A stretch of DNA of 64,000 nucleotides, taken from an uncultured Prevotellaceae bacterium (lineage in GTDB: Bacteria > Bacteroidota > Bacteroidia > Bacteroidales > Bacteroidaceae). Positions 23,819 to 32,338 of the stretch are shown piece by piece (position 1 is the first letter of the stretch; each line of letters opens with the position of its first letter). Position numbers and translations under genes: made by a program. The stretch spans positions 62,001 to 126,000 of the forward strand of contig CACWSX010000002.1 in NCBI GenBank assembly GCA_902763615.1, written 5' to 3'. The notes beneath the pieces are model-generated. The model worked only from the letters and a program-made list of their open reading frames with translations, was not told the DNA's origin and ran no database searches.

Positions 23819-25183
23819 ATGTCACGATTCGCCAGCCATATCCGCAATACCCTTTCCTCCAAACTCAGTTTGGTGGTGATTGCCGCTTTGGCTATCTTGC
23901 TTGTCGTGGCGCTCTTCATCATGTTCTTCTTCTCGCGTAGGGCCCTGCGTCAGGAGGCCATCAGCAATGCTGCCCAGACCCTCGAGGCCACGGTGGCGCG
24001 TATCGACAATATACTCCTCGATGTGGAGCAGGCCACTGGCAATGTCTATTTCAAGATGTTGCCCTATCAACGTCAGCCCGAGAAGCTGCAGGCCTATGCC
24101 CAACGGTTGGTGGATGTCAACCCTTATGTTGTTGACGCCCATTTTCACTGGGCCACCGACACCATTGCCGTGGATCTTAATAAGGTGGGGTGGTCCACGC
24201 CCCTGCGACTCAAGGAGTTAAATGGCGAACCCCTCACCGCCTTCCGTCTGCCTATCTACGAGGGGCAGAGTGTCATCGGTGCCTTTGATGTCAGTGTGTC
24301 ACTCACCCAGCTCACGAAGATCATGCTCGAGAGCAAACCTTCGCCCAATTCCTTCAGTATCCTGCTCGACAAAGATGGAAAACTGATAGTCTTCCCCGAT
24401 AGTGCCTTCCTCAACAAGAACGCCTTCGAGTTGACGGAGAAGCTGGACGACAATTCTGAGTATGACGCCATCCGTGCGATGACCTCGGGAGAGGCCGGTT
24501 ACAAGCATGTCAGGATGGCAGGTCGCGACTGTTATGTGTTCTATAAACCCTTCGTCCGTACCGAAGTGCCTGGACGTGCGCAGATCGACCTCGGATGGAG
24601 TGCAGGCATTATCTATCCCGAAGGCGATATCTTCGGCGATTACAACCGTCTGCTTAATACGGTATTCATCATCGCTATCATAGGTCTGTTGTTGCTGTTC
24701 GTCTCCTGTCGTCTGTTCATCCATCGTCAGCTGGTGCCCCTTCGTCAGCTGGCAGTATCAGCGCAGCGCATTGCCGGTGGCTCCTATGACAATCCCATCC
24801 CCGACATTCCCAAGCAGGATGAGATAGGACGTCTGAACCGTCATTTCCAGAATATGCAACAGTCACTGGCCATGCGAATGGGAGAGATGCAGCGTGCCTC
24901 TGAGGTGCTCAAGGAGCGTGGCGATGAGTTGCAGGCTACCTACGAACAGGCGCAGGCAGGCGACCGTATGAAGACCAATTTCCTCTATAACATGTCTGAC
25001 CAGATGATGGCACCCGTCAGTGATATCACCCAACGCGTGATGACCATCAGCAATTCAGCCAGTGAACTCTCGGAGGAAGAAACCAACCGTCTGGTAGATG
25101 AGATCCACGATCGGGGTAGTATGGTCACCGCCCTGCTCAACCAGCTGATTGCTGATTCGGAGAAGATTAAGGATAATGGATAA
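23819..25183 (+). CDS. Membrane sensor with HAMP and degenerate histidine-kinase dimerisation domain
   Basis: This 454-residue protein has an N-terminal membrane segment, a periplasmic Cache-like domain (about 40-270), a second membrane segment (about 280-300), a HAMP domain (IHRQLVPLRQLAVSAQRIAG, PKQDEIGRLNRHFQNM) and a helical region like a HisKA domain. At the place of the phospho-accepting His the sequence is NMSDQMMAPV, with Asp394 instead of His. The chain then ends without an ATPase domain. It is a paralogue of the next gene: the two N-termini share xHIRxxLSxKLSL. I infer a signalling partner, perhaps forming heterodimers with the kinase at 25218. It could also be a decaying copy, but the frame is intact. 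Confidence 0.75.
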   Translation: MSRFASHIRNTLSSKLSLVVIAALAILLVVALFIMFFFSRRALRQEAISNAAQTLEATVARIDNILLDVEQATGNVYFKMLPYQRQPEKLQAYAQRLVDVNPYVVDAHFHWATDTIAVDLNKVGWSTPLRLKELNGEPLTAFRLPIYEGQSVIGAFDVSVSLTQLTKIMLESKPSPNSFSILLDKDGKLIVFPDSAFLNKNAFELTEKLDDNSEYDAIRAMTSGEAGYKHVRMAGRDCYVFYKPFVRTEVPGRAQIDLGWSAGIIYPEGDIFGDYNRLLNTVFIIAIIGLLLLFVSCRLFIHRQLVPLRQLAVSAQRIAGGSYDNPIPDIPKQDEIGRLNRHFQNMQQSLAMRMGEMQRASEVLKERGDELQATYEQAQAGDRMKTNFLYNMSDQMMAPVSDITQRVMTISNSASELSEEETNRLVDEIHDRGSMVTALLNQLIADSEKIKDNG

Positions 25184-25220
25184 TTGATAATGGACAATGG
25201 AAAATTGATAATTAGAGATG
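25172..25220. repeat. 7-mer array between the two sensor genes
   Basis: Seven units in perfect register: GATAATG, GATAATT, GATAATG, GACAATG, GAAAATT, GATAATT, AGAGATG. It covers the last codons and stop of the first sensor and reaches the start of the second at 25218. Confidence 0.75.
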
Positions 25221-27155
25221 CGCAATATAGTCAGACATATCCGCCAGTCGCTTTCCTGGAAGCTCAGCCTTGGCATCCTGCTGATGGCCATCCCCATCTT
25301 TATGCTGGCGTTGGGCATCCTCTTTGTGCAGTCGCGCAACAAAGTCAAGCGCGAGGCCACCAAGCATGCGGAGAGTATAGTCAACACCACCATGCAGCGC
25401 ATCCACCGTTATATGAATATCGCGGAGACCGCCACCGAACTCACCGCCTGTGATGTCATGGCCAATCTCCACCCAGATTCGTTGTTCACATATACCAGTT
25501 ATGTCGTCACCATGAATAATAATGTTGATGGCTGCTCCGTCAGTCTCGAACCCGAGACCTTCCCCCAATACGGCCGTTATTTCTCTGTCTATTCCGTGCA
25601 TAATAGGCAGGACTCGTTAAAGGGAATGAGAGATACCATCATAACCGCCATTGAGGAGAAGTACGAATACTTTAGTAGGGTCTGGTACAAACAACCCAAG
25701 CGTGAGGGTAAGGCCTGCTGGACGGCGTTTTACGATGAAAGCGATAGCCTGGCACTCGCCCTTTATGGTATGGTTATCTCCTACTGTAAGCCCCTTTATC
25801 GCGACGATAAGAGCTTACTGGGCATCATCTCCACCGATCTCTCGTTGTTGCGCCTGTCGAAGACCTTCACTTCCGAGACCTCCTTTGCCGATTCCTATTT
25901 CTTCATGATAGGCGACGAAGGACGCTTCTATCTGCATCCCGACTCTGCACAGCTTCTCACGAAAACCATCTTCACCGGTGCCGATCCCGACAAGAATCCC
26001 GATATCATCGCTCTAGGGCATCAGATGACTACCGGGCAGCAAGGCAGTATGAGCGTCAGGATCAAGGGCGTGCCCTGCATCGTCAGTTATCAGCCTGTGC
26101 CAGACACCAACTGGAGTCTTGCCCTCGTCACTCCCGAGCGCACCCTCCTCCGCAGCTACAACCTCCTGGCCTACATCGTCTCTGCCCTCCTCATCATCGG
26201 TCTGGTGCTCATCCTGTTCTTCAGCAGCTTCATCGTGACCCATGCCATCCGCCCCCTCTACAACCTTGCAAAAAAGTTGCAGCGCATTGCCGATGGTCAT
26301 TATGACGAGACCATCGAACGCACGCGCCATCGCGACGTCGTGGGACGGTTGCAGAATAGCTTCGCCACCATGCAGGAATCGTTGGACCATCATGTCAGCG
26401 ACATCCGGAAGATGAACATCGAAGCCGAGCGACGCAATGAAGAACTCGCCCGTATCAGTGAACTGGCTAAGGAGTCCACCCGTCAGAAATCGCTGTTTAT
26501 TCAGAACGTGTCCCACCAGATACGTACGCCTTTGAACATCATCATGGGCTTCTCGCAGGTACTCAAGGAAAACAAGGGTGCTATATCGGCAGATGAGGCT
26601 AAGGGCATCACCGATATGATGCGCCACAACGCCCAGATGCTCGACCGTATGGTACTCATGCTCTTCGACAGTTCTGCCCGTGGTATCACCGAGGAGACCT
26701 ATGCCAACCGCGATGAAGAGGTGAATTGCAACGATCTCGCCCGTTATTGTGTCTCAGAGAATCTCAAGCATTTTCCCGATACTCCTGTTAATTTCCTAAC
26801 CGATGTGTCCGATGACCTCAATATCCACACCAGCCGCCTCTACCTCATGCGCAGTCTCCGTGAACTGCTCTATAATGCCTCTAAATATTCTGATGGTCAG
26901 CACATCACGATGCGCATCAATCGTACAGACGATAAGGTGTATTTCATCGTCGAGGATACCGGTCCTGGCATCGCTGATGAATATGTGAGCCACCTCTTTG
27001 AGATGTTTGCCAAGGTCAACGACCTCTCTGAAGGTCTCGGCATCGGACTGGCACTCGCCAAACGCCATCTCAAGAATCTCGGTGGCGACCTCTTCCTCGA
27101 TACCACCTACAAAGCCGGTTGTCGTTTCATCATCGAACTGCCCATCGACGAATAA
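25218..27155 (+). CDS. Sensor histidine kinase with Cache-like and HAMP domains
   Basis: This 645-residue inner-membrane kinase has a membrane segment at 12-35, a periplasmic double Cache-like sensor (about 40-300), a membrane segment (about 310-335), HAMP (THAIRPLYNLAKKLQRIADG), and HisKA with NVSHQIRTPLNIIMGF (His433). The ATPase domain has an N box in LRELLYNASKYSDG, a G1 box DTGPGIADEY and a G2 box EGLGIGLALAK. No response regulator is adjacent, so it is an orphan kinase or signals through a distant regulator. The upstream gene encodes a paralogue without phospho-His and ATPase, suggesting a paired receptor. A hairpin follows the stop (27157-27190). Confidence 0.92.
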   Translation: MRNIVRHIRQSLSWKLSLGILLMAIPIFMLALGILFVQSRNKVKREATKHAESIVNTTMQRIHRYMNIAETATELTACDVMANLHPDSLFTYTSYVVTMNNNVDGCSVSLEPETFPQYGRYFSVYSVHNRQDSLKGMRDTIITAIEEKYEYFSRVWYKQPKREGKACWTAFYDESDSLALALYGMVISYCKPLYRDDKSLLGIISTDLSLLRLSKTFTSETSFADSYFFMIGDEGRFYLHPDSAQLLTKTIFTGADPDKNPDIIALGHQMTTGQQGSMSVRIKGVPCIVSYQPVPDTNWSLALVTPERTLLRSYNLLAYIVSALLIIGLVLILFFSSFIVTHAIRPLYNLAKKLQRIADGHYDETIERTRHRDVVGRLQNSFATMQESLDHHVSDIRKMNIEAERRNEELARISELAKESTRQKSLFIQNVSHQIRTPLNIIMGFSQVLKENKGAISADEAKGITDMMRHNAQMLDRMVLMLFDSSARGITEETYANRDEEVNCNDLARYCVSENLKHFPDTPVNFLTDVSDDLNIHTSRLYLMRSLRELLYNASKYSDGQHITMRINRTDDKVYFIVEDTGPGIADEYVSHLFEMFAKVNDLSEGLGIGLALAKRHLKNLGGDLFLDTTYKAGCRFIIELPIDE

Positions 27156-27156
27156 A

Positions 27157-27190
27157 GCTCGCGCGTCCCTATTAATATTTCGCACGCGAG
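27157..27190 (+). terminator. Hairpin after the sensor-kinase unit
   Basis: CTCGCGCGT near 27158 can pair, with bulges, with CGCACGCGAG at 27181-27190. No clean T run follows, so termination here is only likely, not certain. Confidence 0.35.
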
Positions 27191-27236
27191 GAAATGTTAA
27201 AAATGATATCTTACTGAAAGATTTTCCCTTTTTTTC

Positions 27237-27269
27237 TTGGAAGATAGTGGGAATTTTTCCTATCTTTGC
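27237..27269 (+). promoter_or_regulatory. Promoter upstream of the AAA+ ATPase leader
   Basis: TTG (27237-27239), 22 bp spacer, TATCTTTG (27262-27269). The ATPase start is 400 bp further on, so this promoter gives an unusually long 5' leader. Confidence 0.55.
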
Positions 27270-27669
27270 GCCGCAATTAAAAATTCTATCACAATTAGTT
27301 AAACACAAATGAAAAGAAAAGCCGTCAAACAAAGTTTATTCAGTCGTCGGGTGACGCAGATGAAGATGTAGCTCTCTTGGCTATGTTTTATTCTGTCGTG
27401 ATTCGGACTGCATAAATACGTCTTGAAGGTCGTTCTTTGAAGCTTTGCTTCGAAAAACAGCTGCGCCTCAGCAAAGTCTGAAAGTGAACTTTCACTTTGT
27501 ATTCGGCTTGCATGTTCTTTGACATATTGTTACAACGGTGTGATAGAGACTCAACACAAGTTTCTATGAAGCTCACTGGGCAGAGGCCGCAAGGCTTTGC
27601 CCAAATAACTCTTGCGCCCCTTTCTTCGGGGCATTCGAAAACACATTTTTTCAATTTCAACCCATTTTT
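27270..27669 (+). promoter_or_regulatory. Long structured 5' leader of the AAA+ ATPase gene
   Basis: About 400 nt lie between the -7 box and the ATPase ATG. Visible parts: a 20-residue frame at 27309; a GAAG/CTTC hairpin near 27437-27449; a GAAAGTGAACTTTC palindrome near 27480; the phrase GTTCTTTGACATATTG near 27514; a strong hairpin at 27578-27602 (GGGCAGAG...CTTTGCCC capped by a GCAA tetraloop); and a GCCCC/GGGGC hairpin at 27616-27632 followed by T-rich sequence just before the gene. This could be an attenuator, a cis-regulatory RNA or a separate small RNA. I do not recognise a known riboswitch. Confidence 0.45.
27309..27371 (+). CDS. Possible 20-residue leader peptide
   Basis: A very basic short frame, MKRKAVKQSLFSRRVTQMKM, starts 39 bp after the -7 box. 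It may be a leader peptide controlling the downstream ATPase gene through the hairpins that follow. No ribosome binding site or conservation can be shown from one sequence. Confidence 0.25.
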   Translation: MKRKAVKQSLFSRRVTQMKM

Positions 27670-29928
27670 ATGGAAAAGGATTTATTGAAGCTCGACAACG
27701 AGCAGTGTGATGACGATTTTGACAAGTTGCTCCAGGGTTTCCTGGACGATGACACAACCTCTGATGATGCTGATACCGAAGATGAAGACACTGTAGATGA
27801 CAAAACCGACGATGACGTGGGAGATTCCTATCATTTCGGAGGCGAGCGCAACTACATTCCGGAAATCACGAAGGTGGAGATTCAAGTCCAGCCCAACCTG
27901 TTCGGTTCGCCCTATGTCAATGGCGACATTGCGGTGACCATCCAAGGCAATGACGACGCAGACTTCGCCGACAACCGTTTCCAGCTGAACGTTCTTGGTG
28001 AGGGATATTACCCGATGGCAAACACCAAGACCTATTTCGAGGCTGAGCATCCCACACCCAATGCGATCATGCTCACGATGATGAGTTTTGTTGTCTGGCT
28101 GCCAGGCCGCTACACACTCTACATCCGCGACAACAGCGACGACTCTCTCATTCAGATGCCCTTCACGCTCGACGACCAGTTGCAGGCCACGGTCTCCGAT
28201 CCGCAACCCTGTCTGCCATGCAGTCCTGAGGACATCCTCACCACGTCGCTTGATGGCTACGACATCAATTGGAACCTTGTGGCGCAGCGACCTGGTATGG
28301 CGCAGATTCGCAACTTCATCATCCGCCAGCGTCAGTTCGAGGTCTACAACGAGTTCCGCAAGGGCATGCGTGGCGAGGCGCTTAGTGAGAAAGGCCATCT
28401 GCTGATCGGCACACGCAACCGCGACCTCACGTCCAGTCAGCTCTTATGGCTGCAAACGTTGGTGGCCCGTAACTATACGTTCGGTTGCATCGACTGCGGT
28501 ATGCTCTTCGATGCCTCGCGCAACAATCCTTATGAGCCGTGCTTCGAGGCACTATCCGACACCGATCACCACGTCTTCTGTCTGACCAATCCAGGCGCCC
28601 TCCTTGGGCAAGGCGGAAAGGTCATCGTCAAGAAGATTGTCGAGAAGATCCGCATCGACGAGAGTCGCTATCTGCTTTGGATCTGCGGTTACAAGCAGGA
28701 CATCGAGGCCGTGCTCAGCATGTTTCCTTCGCTTGCTGCCTTCTTCCCCAGCAATCATCGGCTGGAACAGGAGCCGCCCAAGGATTTCGAGCAGGTGCAC
28801 GCCTTCTTCGACGCCCTCAAGAATGAAAAGCTCTATTGTTCTATCGACGCGATGGACGAGCTCGCTCATGCACTGTTAGAGGGCTGTCACAAGGGCATCC
28901 TCTCTTCCTGGACTACGGCCGACATCCGGCAGTTCGTCGTCGAACAGGTGAAGCCTCGCTATCTGGCTCGCTGTTATCAGCAGATCAACGACGAGAGCCT
29001 GCCGCAGGTTGAGATTGACGACCTCTGCCTCGACCGGCTCATCAGCATCGAATCCACCTACGAACAATGTCTCAAAGACCTGGACGAGATGGTTGGACTC
29101 GACGAGGTGAAGGAAGGCATCCGACGGATGGCAGCAAACACGAAGTTCTTCGCTGAGCGACGTCATCGCGGACTGACCACCTCGCAGGAAGCCACGTTCC
29201 ACTGCATCTTCACCGGCAATCCGGGAACCGGCAAGACCACCGTCGCCAAGAAGCTCGGCCGTATTTACCGCGCCTTGGGACTGCTCTCGCGAGGGGATGT
29301 CATCGCCGTCGACCGTACCCGACTCGTGGGCCGATACATCGGTGAGACCGAGGAGAATATGAAGGCCATCCTCGACGAGGCGCGTGGCAATGTGCTTTTC
29401 ATCGACGAGGCCTACACGCTCTACGATGGAGCCAGCGACCGCAAGGACTTCGGCGCGCGGGTCATCGACTCGCTGCTCACCGTGCTCTCGCAGCCCGACC
29501 CCGACATGCTGGTCATCTTCGCTGGCTACCTGAAGGAGATGGACGCGATGCTCAACACCAATCCCGGACTGATGGGACGCTTCCCTTACAAATATCAGTT
29601 CAAGGACTACAATGCCGAGCAACTCTTCATCATCGCCAGCCGCCTTTTGCAGCACGACGACTACCGTCTCTCGCCCGAGGCTGAGGCCCAGCTCCGTGAG
29701 TCCATCGCCAAGGCCTACGCGCAGCGCGACGCCAATTTCAGCAACGCCCGATGGGTGGAGCAGTTCGTTGGCAACGGTATTATCCCCGCAATGGCCAGCC
29801 GACTGGTGCAGACCGGCAGCGACGATTATCAGACCATCGAGGCCATCGACGTCCGTCAGGCCTACGACCGCTTCAATCCTAAAGCCATAGCCCTGAAGCC
29901 CCGCCAGAAGGTGGGCTTCAGCGCTTAG
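27670..29928 (+). CDS. CbbX/SpoVK-like AAA+ ATPase with acidic N-terminus
   Basis: This 752-residue protein has three parts. Residues 1-60 are strongly acidic (many Asp/Glu). Residues of about 65-170 look like a beta-sandwich (EITKVEIQVQPNLF to GRYTLYIRDNSDD). A middle part (about 230-420) ends RYLLWICGYKQDIEAVLSMF, which mirrors the CbbX block IFAGYLKEMDAMLNTNPGL, so it may be a degenerate first AAA domain. The active AAA domain has Walker A FTGNPGTGKTTVAKKLG (about 514-530), Walker B NVLFIDEAYTLY (about 574-585) and an Arg-finger region NPGLMGRFP. CbbX-type ATPases remodel protein partners. The partner is probably the small gene at 29956. Codon use is more GC-rich than the neighbouring island. 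Confidence 0.8.
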   Translation: MEKDLLKLDNEQCDDDFDKLLQGFLDDDTTSDDADTEDEDTVDDKTDDDVGDSYHFGGERNYIPEITKVEIQVQPNLFGSPYVNGDIAVTIQGNDDADFADNRFQLNVLGEGYYPMANTKTYFEAEHPTPNAIMLTMMSFVVWLPGRYTLYIRDNSDDSLIQMPFTLDDQLQATVSDPQPCLPCSPEDILTTSLDGYDINWNLVAQRPGMAQIRNFIIRQRQFEVYNEFRKGMRGEALSEKGHLLIGTRNRDLTSSQLLWLQTLVARNYTFGCIDCGMLFDASRNNPYEPCFEALSDTDHHVFCLTNPGALLGQGGKVIVKKIVEKIRIDESRYLLWICGYKQDIEAVLSMFPSLAAFFPSNHRLEQEPPKDFEQVHAFFDALKNEKLYCSIDAMDELAHALLEGCHKGILSSWTTADIRQFVVEQVKPRYLARCYQQINDESLPQVEIDDLCLDRLISIESTYEQCLKDLDEMVGLDEVKEGIRRMAANTKFFAERRHRGLTTSQEATFHCIFTGNPGTGKTTVAKKLGRIYRALGLLSRGDVIAVDRTRLVGRYIGETEENMKAILDEARGNVLFIDEAYTLYDGASDRKDFGARVIDSLLTVLSQPDPDMLVIFAGYLKEMDAMLNTNPGLMGRFPYKYQFKDYNAEQLFIIASRLLQHDDYRLSPEAEAQLRESIAKAYAQRDANFSNARWVEQFVGNGIIPAMASRLVQTGSDDYQTIEAIDVRQAYDRFNPKAIALKPRQKVGFSA

Positions 29929-29955
29929 GCGCTTTCAACAGAAAAACTTATTCTT

Positions 29956-30240
29956 ATGTACAAGATTTTACAAGACCCAGACAATGATCTCCTGCTGGTC
30001 ATCGAACCGCAGGACTGTGAGCCCGACGGCCCTATGTTTATCTACGACGGTGGCGACACCGCCTTACTCTTCCGCGACTGGTTCAGCAACGTCCGTCTCA
30101 ACGACATCGGCTCCGATGCCCGTGAGCAACTGCTGAGCGCCCAAGTCATCTATGTCCTCGAAAAGTCTGGCGACGCCATCGCCCGCGAATACGCCGCTCC
30201 CATCCGCATCGTCCGCGATGTCAAAAGCCTGATGATGTAA
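29956..30240 (+). CDS. Small acidic partner protein of the AAA+ ATPase
   Basis: This 94-residue cytoplasmic protein has no signal peptide and is rich in Asp and Glu, with motifs such as LLVIEPQDCEPDGP and FIYDGGDTALLFRDWF. It starts 27 bp after the ATPase stop on the same strand and is surely cotranscribed. I do not recognise a family. A small adaptor or substrate of the ATPase is the simplest idea (inference). Confidence 0.65.
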   Translation: MYKILQDPDNDLLLVIEPQDCEPDGPMFIYDGGDTALLFRDWFSNVRLNDIGSDAREQLLSAQVIYVLEKSGDAIAREYAAPIRIVRDVKSLMM

Positions 30241-30278
30241 AAATGAAACAGTCAACTGAAGAATTTATTTGAGTGCTA

Positions 30279-30965
30279 TTATCCGATATATTTCAGGAAG
30301 ATTTTTAATTCCACATCTTTAAGGATTCCGAAATAATCAAGCCCTGCCCGCTTGAACTCTTTAGCAAGCAATTTATTCTCAAGGAAAGTCTCAGAGGCCT
30401 GGGTTAGGTTCTGACGAAGTAACTCCTTGTTTGTCTCTTCATTTTGAAGGGTTGGGGTGTGAGCGGCAATAGTGTCATAGATTGCCTGAAGATTTTCACG
30501 GTTCTCTCTTTCTGTCTTGCCCATCGGGTCTATTTGGTGTCGTAGGAAACTACTGAGTACTTTTGAACCAACGTCACCACGAAAGTATTGGCGATTGGTC
30601 GTGAGCATAAACAGCCCTACCACGTCCATCTGGTTCATCCCTAATTTGCTAGCGATAATCTGAAAAAGGAAAATCTCCTGCGGAGCTGTATATCCGTCGG
30701 CGCCAATCAGTCTGATGAGGGTCTTTAGATAATCCTCTTTGGCGCGACGCTCCTTGGGGATTTCCTCTTCTATCGGCTCATGTCTGACTTTTAGATTCTC
30801 CAGCAGTTTTCTTTCGTCGATGCCCTCAATATGACAAAGGGCGCAGAAGGCTTCTTTCTCTTCTGGAGTTACCTCCCCATCAGCGATTGCCATTGCTGTC
30901 AGGTCGCGGGCTAACTTAAACTCTGGCTCTGTGACCGCTGTAAGAAATCGATTGATTATGCTCAT
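30279..30965 (-). CDS. TerB-like tellurite resistance family protein
   Basis: This 228-residue cytoplasmic protein is all-helical. The N-terminal MSIINRFLTAVTEPEFKLA followed by AMAIADGEVTPEEKEAFCAL is a TerB/DUF533-type start with the acidic, metal-binding DGEVTPEE segment; a second helical unit carries LIGADGYTAPQEIFLF. TerB-family proteins are linked to stress, phage and metal responses, but a function cannot be fixed here. It faces the AAA+ unit tail to tail, 38 bp away. Its first ~120 bases recur at 34703 (89 bp identical) and, more diverged, at 42141. A -7 box is at 31001-31008. Confidence 0.65.
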   Translation of the reverse strand: MSIINRFLTAVTEPEFKLARDLTAMAIADGEVTPEEKEAFCALCHIEGIDERKLLENLKVRHEPIEEEIPKERRAKEDYLKTLIRLIGADGYTAPQEIFLFQIIASKLGMNQMDVVGLFMLTTNRQYFRGDVGSKVLSSFLRHQIDPMGKTERENRENLQAIYDTIAAHTPTLQNEETNKELLRQNLTQASETFLENKLLAKEFKRAGLDYFGILKDVELKIFLKYIG

Positions 30966-31000
30966 ATAATGATTTTCTTCTAAAATTTATTGAACTATCG

Positions 31001-31008
31001 CAAAGGTA
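31001..31008 (-). promoter_or_regulatory. -7 box of the TerB-like gene
   Basis: TACCTTTG on the minus strand, 35 bp before the ATG at 30965. The diverged TerB fragment at 42141 keeps an equivalent TACCTTTG box. Confidence 0.5.
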
Positions 31009-31120
31009 GTGCTTTTTCCCGCTATCTTGAGCATGCTCAAATCGTTCTCCGAATCACCATCTTGGTTATTATTGTGTTCATCTTCTAAAAGATAGGTGTG
31101 TTTTATCTACTAGATCTTTT

Positions 31121-31363
31121 TCATGCCACTTTCAACAAATCCAATATAGAATACACCCTCGTCATGTTCTCGAAGGTGAAGTACTGGTCATCCAGCACCA
31201 TCCACTTTTTGCGTTCCTTCACCGGCATCTGCTGAATGTCAGGAAAGAACGAAACGGGAATAATTACCTCACGTCCATCAGTCAGACGCACCAACATCTT
31301 TCCACGATGGGCAGTAAAGTTCAGATCTTTTATACCTAATTTTACGCCTTGAATCTTACACAT
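31121..31363 (-). CDS. DUF2442 domain protein
   Basis: This 80-residue protein fits DUF2442: a strand pair with LVRLTDGREVIIPVSFFPDI, then a helical ERKKWMVLDD segment and a C-terminal strand. DUF2442 proteins often follow DUF4160 proteins, and the pair has been suggested as a toxin-antitoxin-like module. Here the DUF4160 gene lies 20 bp upstream on the same strand. The small size and lack of a signal peptide indicate a cytoplasmic protein. Confidence 0.75.
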   Translation of the reverse strand: MCKIQGVKLGIKDLNFTAHRGKMLVRLTDGREVIIPVSFFPDIQQMPVKERKKWMVLDDQYFTFENMTRVYSILDLLKVA

Positions 31364-31383
31364 ATCTTTGTCCTCCTATTTGT

Positions 31384-31680
31384 TTATTTCTCAATGTCAA
31401 TTGCAATGGTCTTCTCACCATTAAAAGTCTTCGTAATCTGGTCGTTGATGAACTCCCAGTGACGATTGATGGCGGCAACAAGCATCTCATTGTCCTTGGC
31501 CGACAATTCGGATTCTGCTATTTCAACGCATTGCTCGCCATTCTTCTCTATCCAGATCTTTGCGAGCGAATGTTGGTGGCGCAGTCCTTTTCTGAATATA
31601 TGCACATGACGGCGATTATCATTCACGTCGAGTGAGATCGCCACTAGGATAAACATTCTCAGAAATGCTAACTGTCCCAT
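31384..31680 (-). CDS. DUF4160 domain protein
   Basis: This 98-residue protein has the DUF4160 pattern NDNRRHVHIFRKGLRHQHSLAKIWIE followed by ELSAKDNEMLVAAINRHWEFI. The paired His residues near the N-terminus are typical of the family. It is the first gene of a two-gene unit with DUF2442 and has an excellent promoter (31700-31731). Such pairs are candidate toxin-antitoxin modules; activity is not proven. The leader is only about 15 nt. Confidence 0.75.
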   Translation of the reverse strand: MGQLAFLRMFILVAISLDVNDNRRHVHIFRKGLRHQHSLAKIWIEKNGEQCVEIAESELSAKDNEMLVAAINRHWEFINDQITKTFNGEKTIAIDIEK

Positions 31681-31699
31681 AATTGTCTTTATTTCGTTG

Positions 31700-31731
31700 C
31701 AAAGATAGGAATTATTTTCTTAACTTCCAAA
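31700..31731 (-). promoter_or_regulatory. Promoter of the DUF4160/DUF2442 pair
   Basis: On the minus strand TTTG (31731-31728), exactly 20 bp, then TATCTTTG (31707-31700). A textbook match to the Bacteroidota consensus. Confidence 0.75.
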
Positions 31732-32068
31732 TGATTAGGTGATTTATTTCAAAGCCAGACGAAAAGAAACGGAAGCCGACAGCTAGTACTTGGGTATATT
31801 TTTGTCGACACTGCCGATACAATTTCCAAACTAGTCGTGGGGGGCTAGTACAAGGTATACTCAGACGCCCCGTGACTACCTCGTGACTACCTGTTGCAAA
31901 CATAGTAATTGTGTACGCCTACAAGCCCACTTTTTACAAGGCCTTCCAACACTTTTTCCATCCCCTTCTAAAAAGTGTTACGAGGCTTCGTAGCAAAAAT
32001 TCCATCGTATCGCAGAAATAGCATTGTCTTTGTAACAAAAGGTGCAATAATCTCGTTAGTTCAAATAG
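31732..32068. other. Gene-free stretch with hairpin and short repeats
   Basis: About 340 bp without a credible gene. It contains two CTAGTAC blocks (near 31780 and 31850), a tandem GTGACTACCT near 31873-31892, and a 10-bp hairpin AACACTTTTT (31948-31957) / AAAAAGTGTT (31970-31979). The stretch ends in the 5'-truncated gene at 32069 and looks like a recombination scar. Confidence 0.4.
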
Positions 32069-32338
32069 AAGGATGCATCAAACAAAGACTTCAAGAAGTT
32101 GGCTAAGATTGATGGTGTGGAGCATGTCCACATTGGTAAGTTCCTGCTGAACCTCGCTGCAAAGAATGGGGGAAGCGTCGACTTTGGCGAGAATATGACC
32201 TTCGTCGCCAAGTCAGGAGACATACTCAAGAAGATAGACACAATTGATGTTTATACCAGTGAAGAGAAAAAGACTATAGAGCAACTGAGCCTGCATGTGC
32301 GGAGCATTCATTGTAAAGGATATATAAAAAATGATTAA
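32069..32338 (+). pseudogene. 5'-truncated DUF4252-like protein
   Basis: An open frame of about 90 codons reads LAKIDGVEHVHIGKFLLNL and later ILKKIDTIDVYTSEEKKTIE, like the core of Bacteroidales DUF4252 proteins. No signal peptide or ATG is present: the frame begins after a TAG at 32066. Only TTG at 32099 could start it. It ends overlapping the ATG of the next gene (ATGATTAA), so the pair once formed an operon, as DUF4252 genes often do with membrane or sigma-factor genes. Confidence 0.45.

Noticed and set aside
27400..27660. Known riboswitch in the AAA+ leader
   Set aside because: I could not match the hairpins to any riboswitch class I know; described only as a structured leader.
31712..31903. 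A 63-codon minus-strand frame upstream of the DUF4160 gene
   Set aside because: It covers the promoter region of the DUF4160 gene, has no start context and no recognisable pattern.
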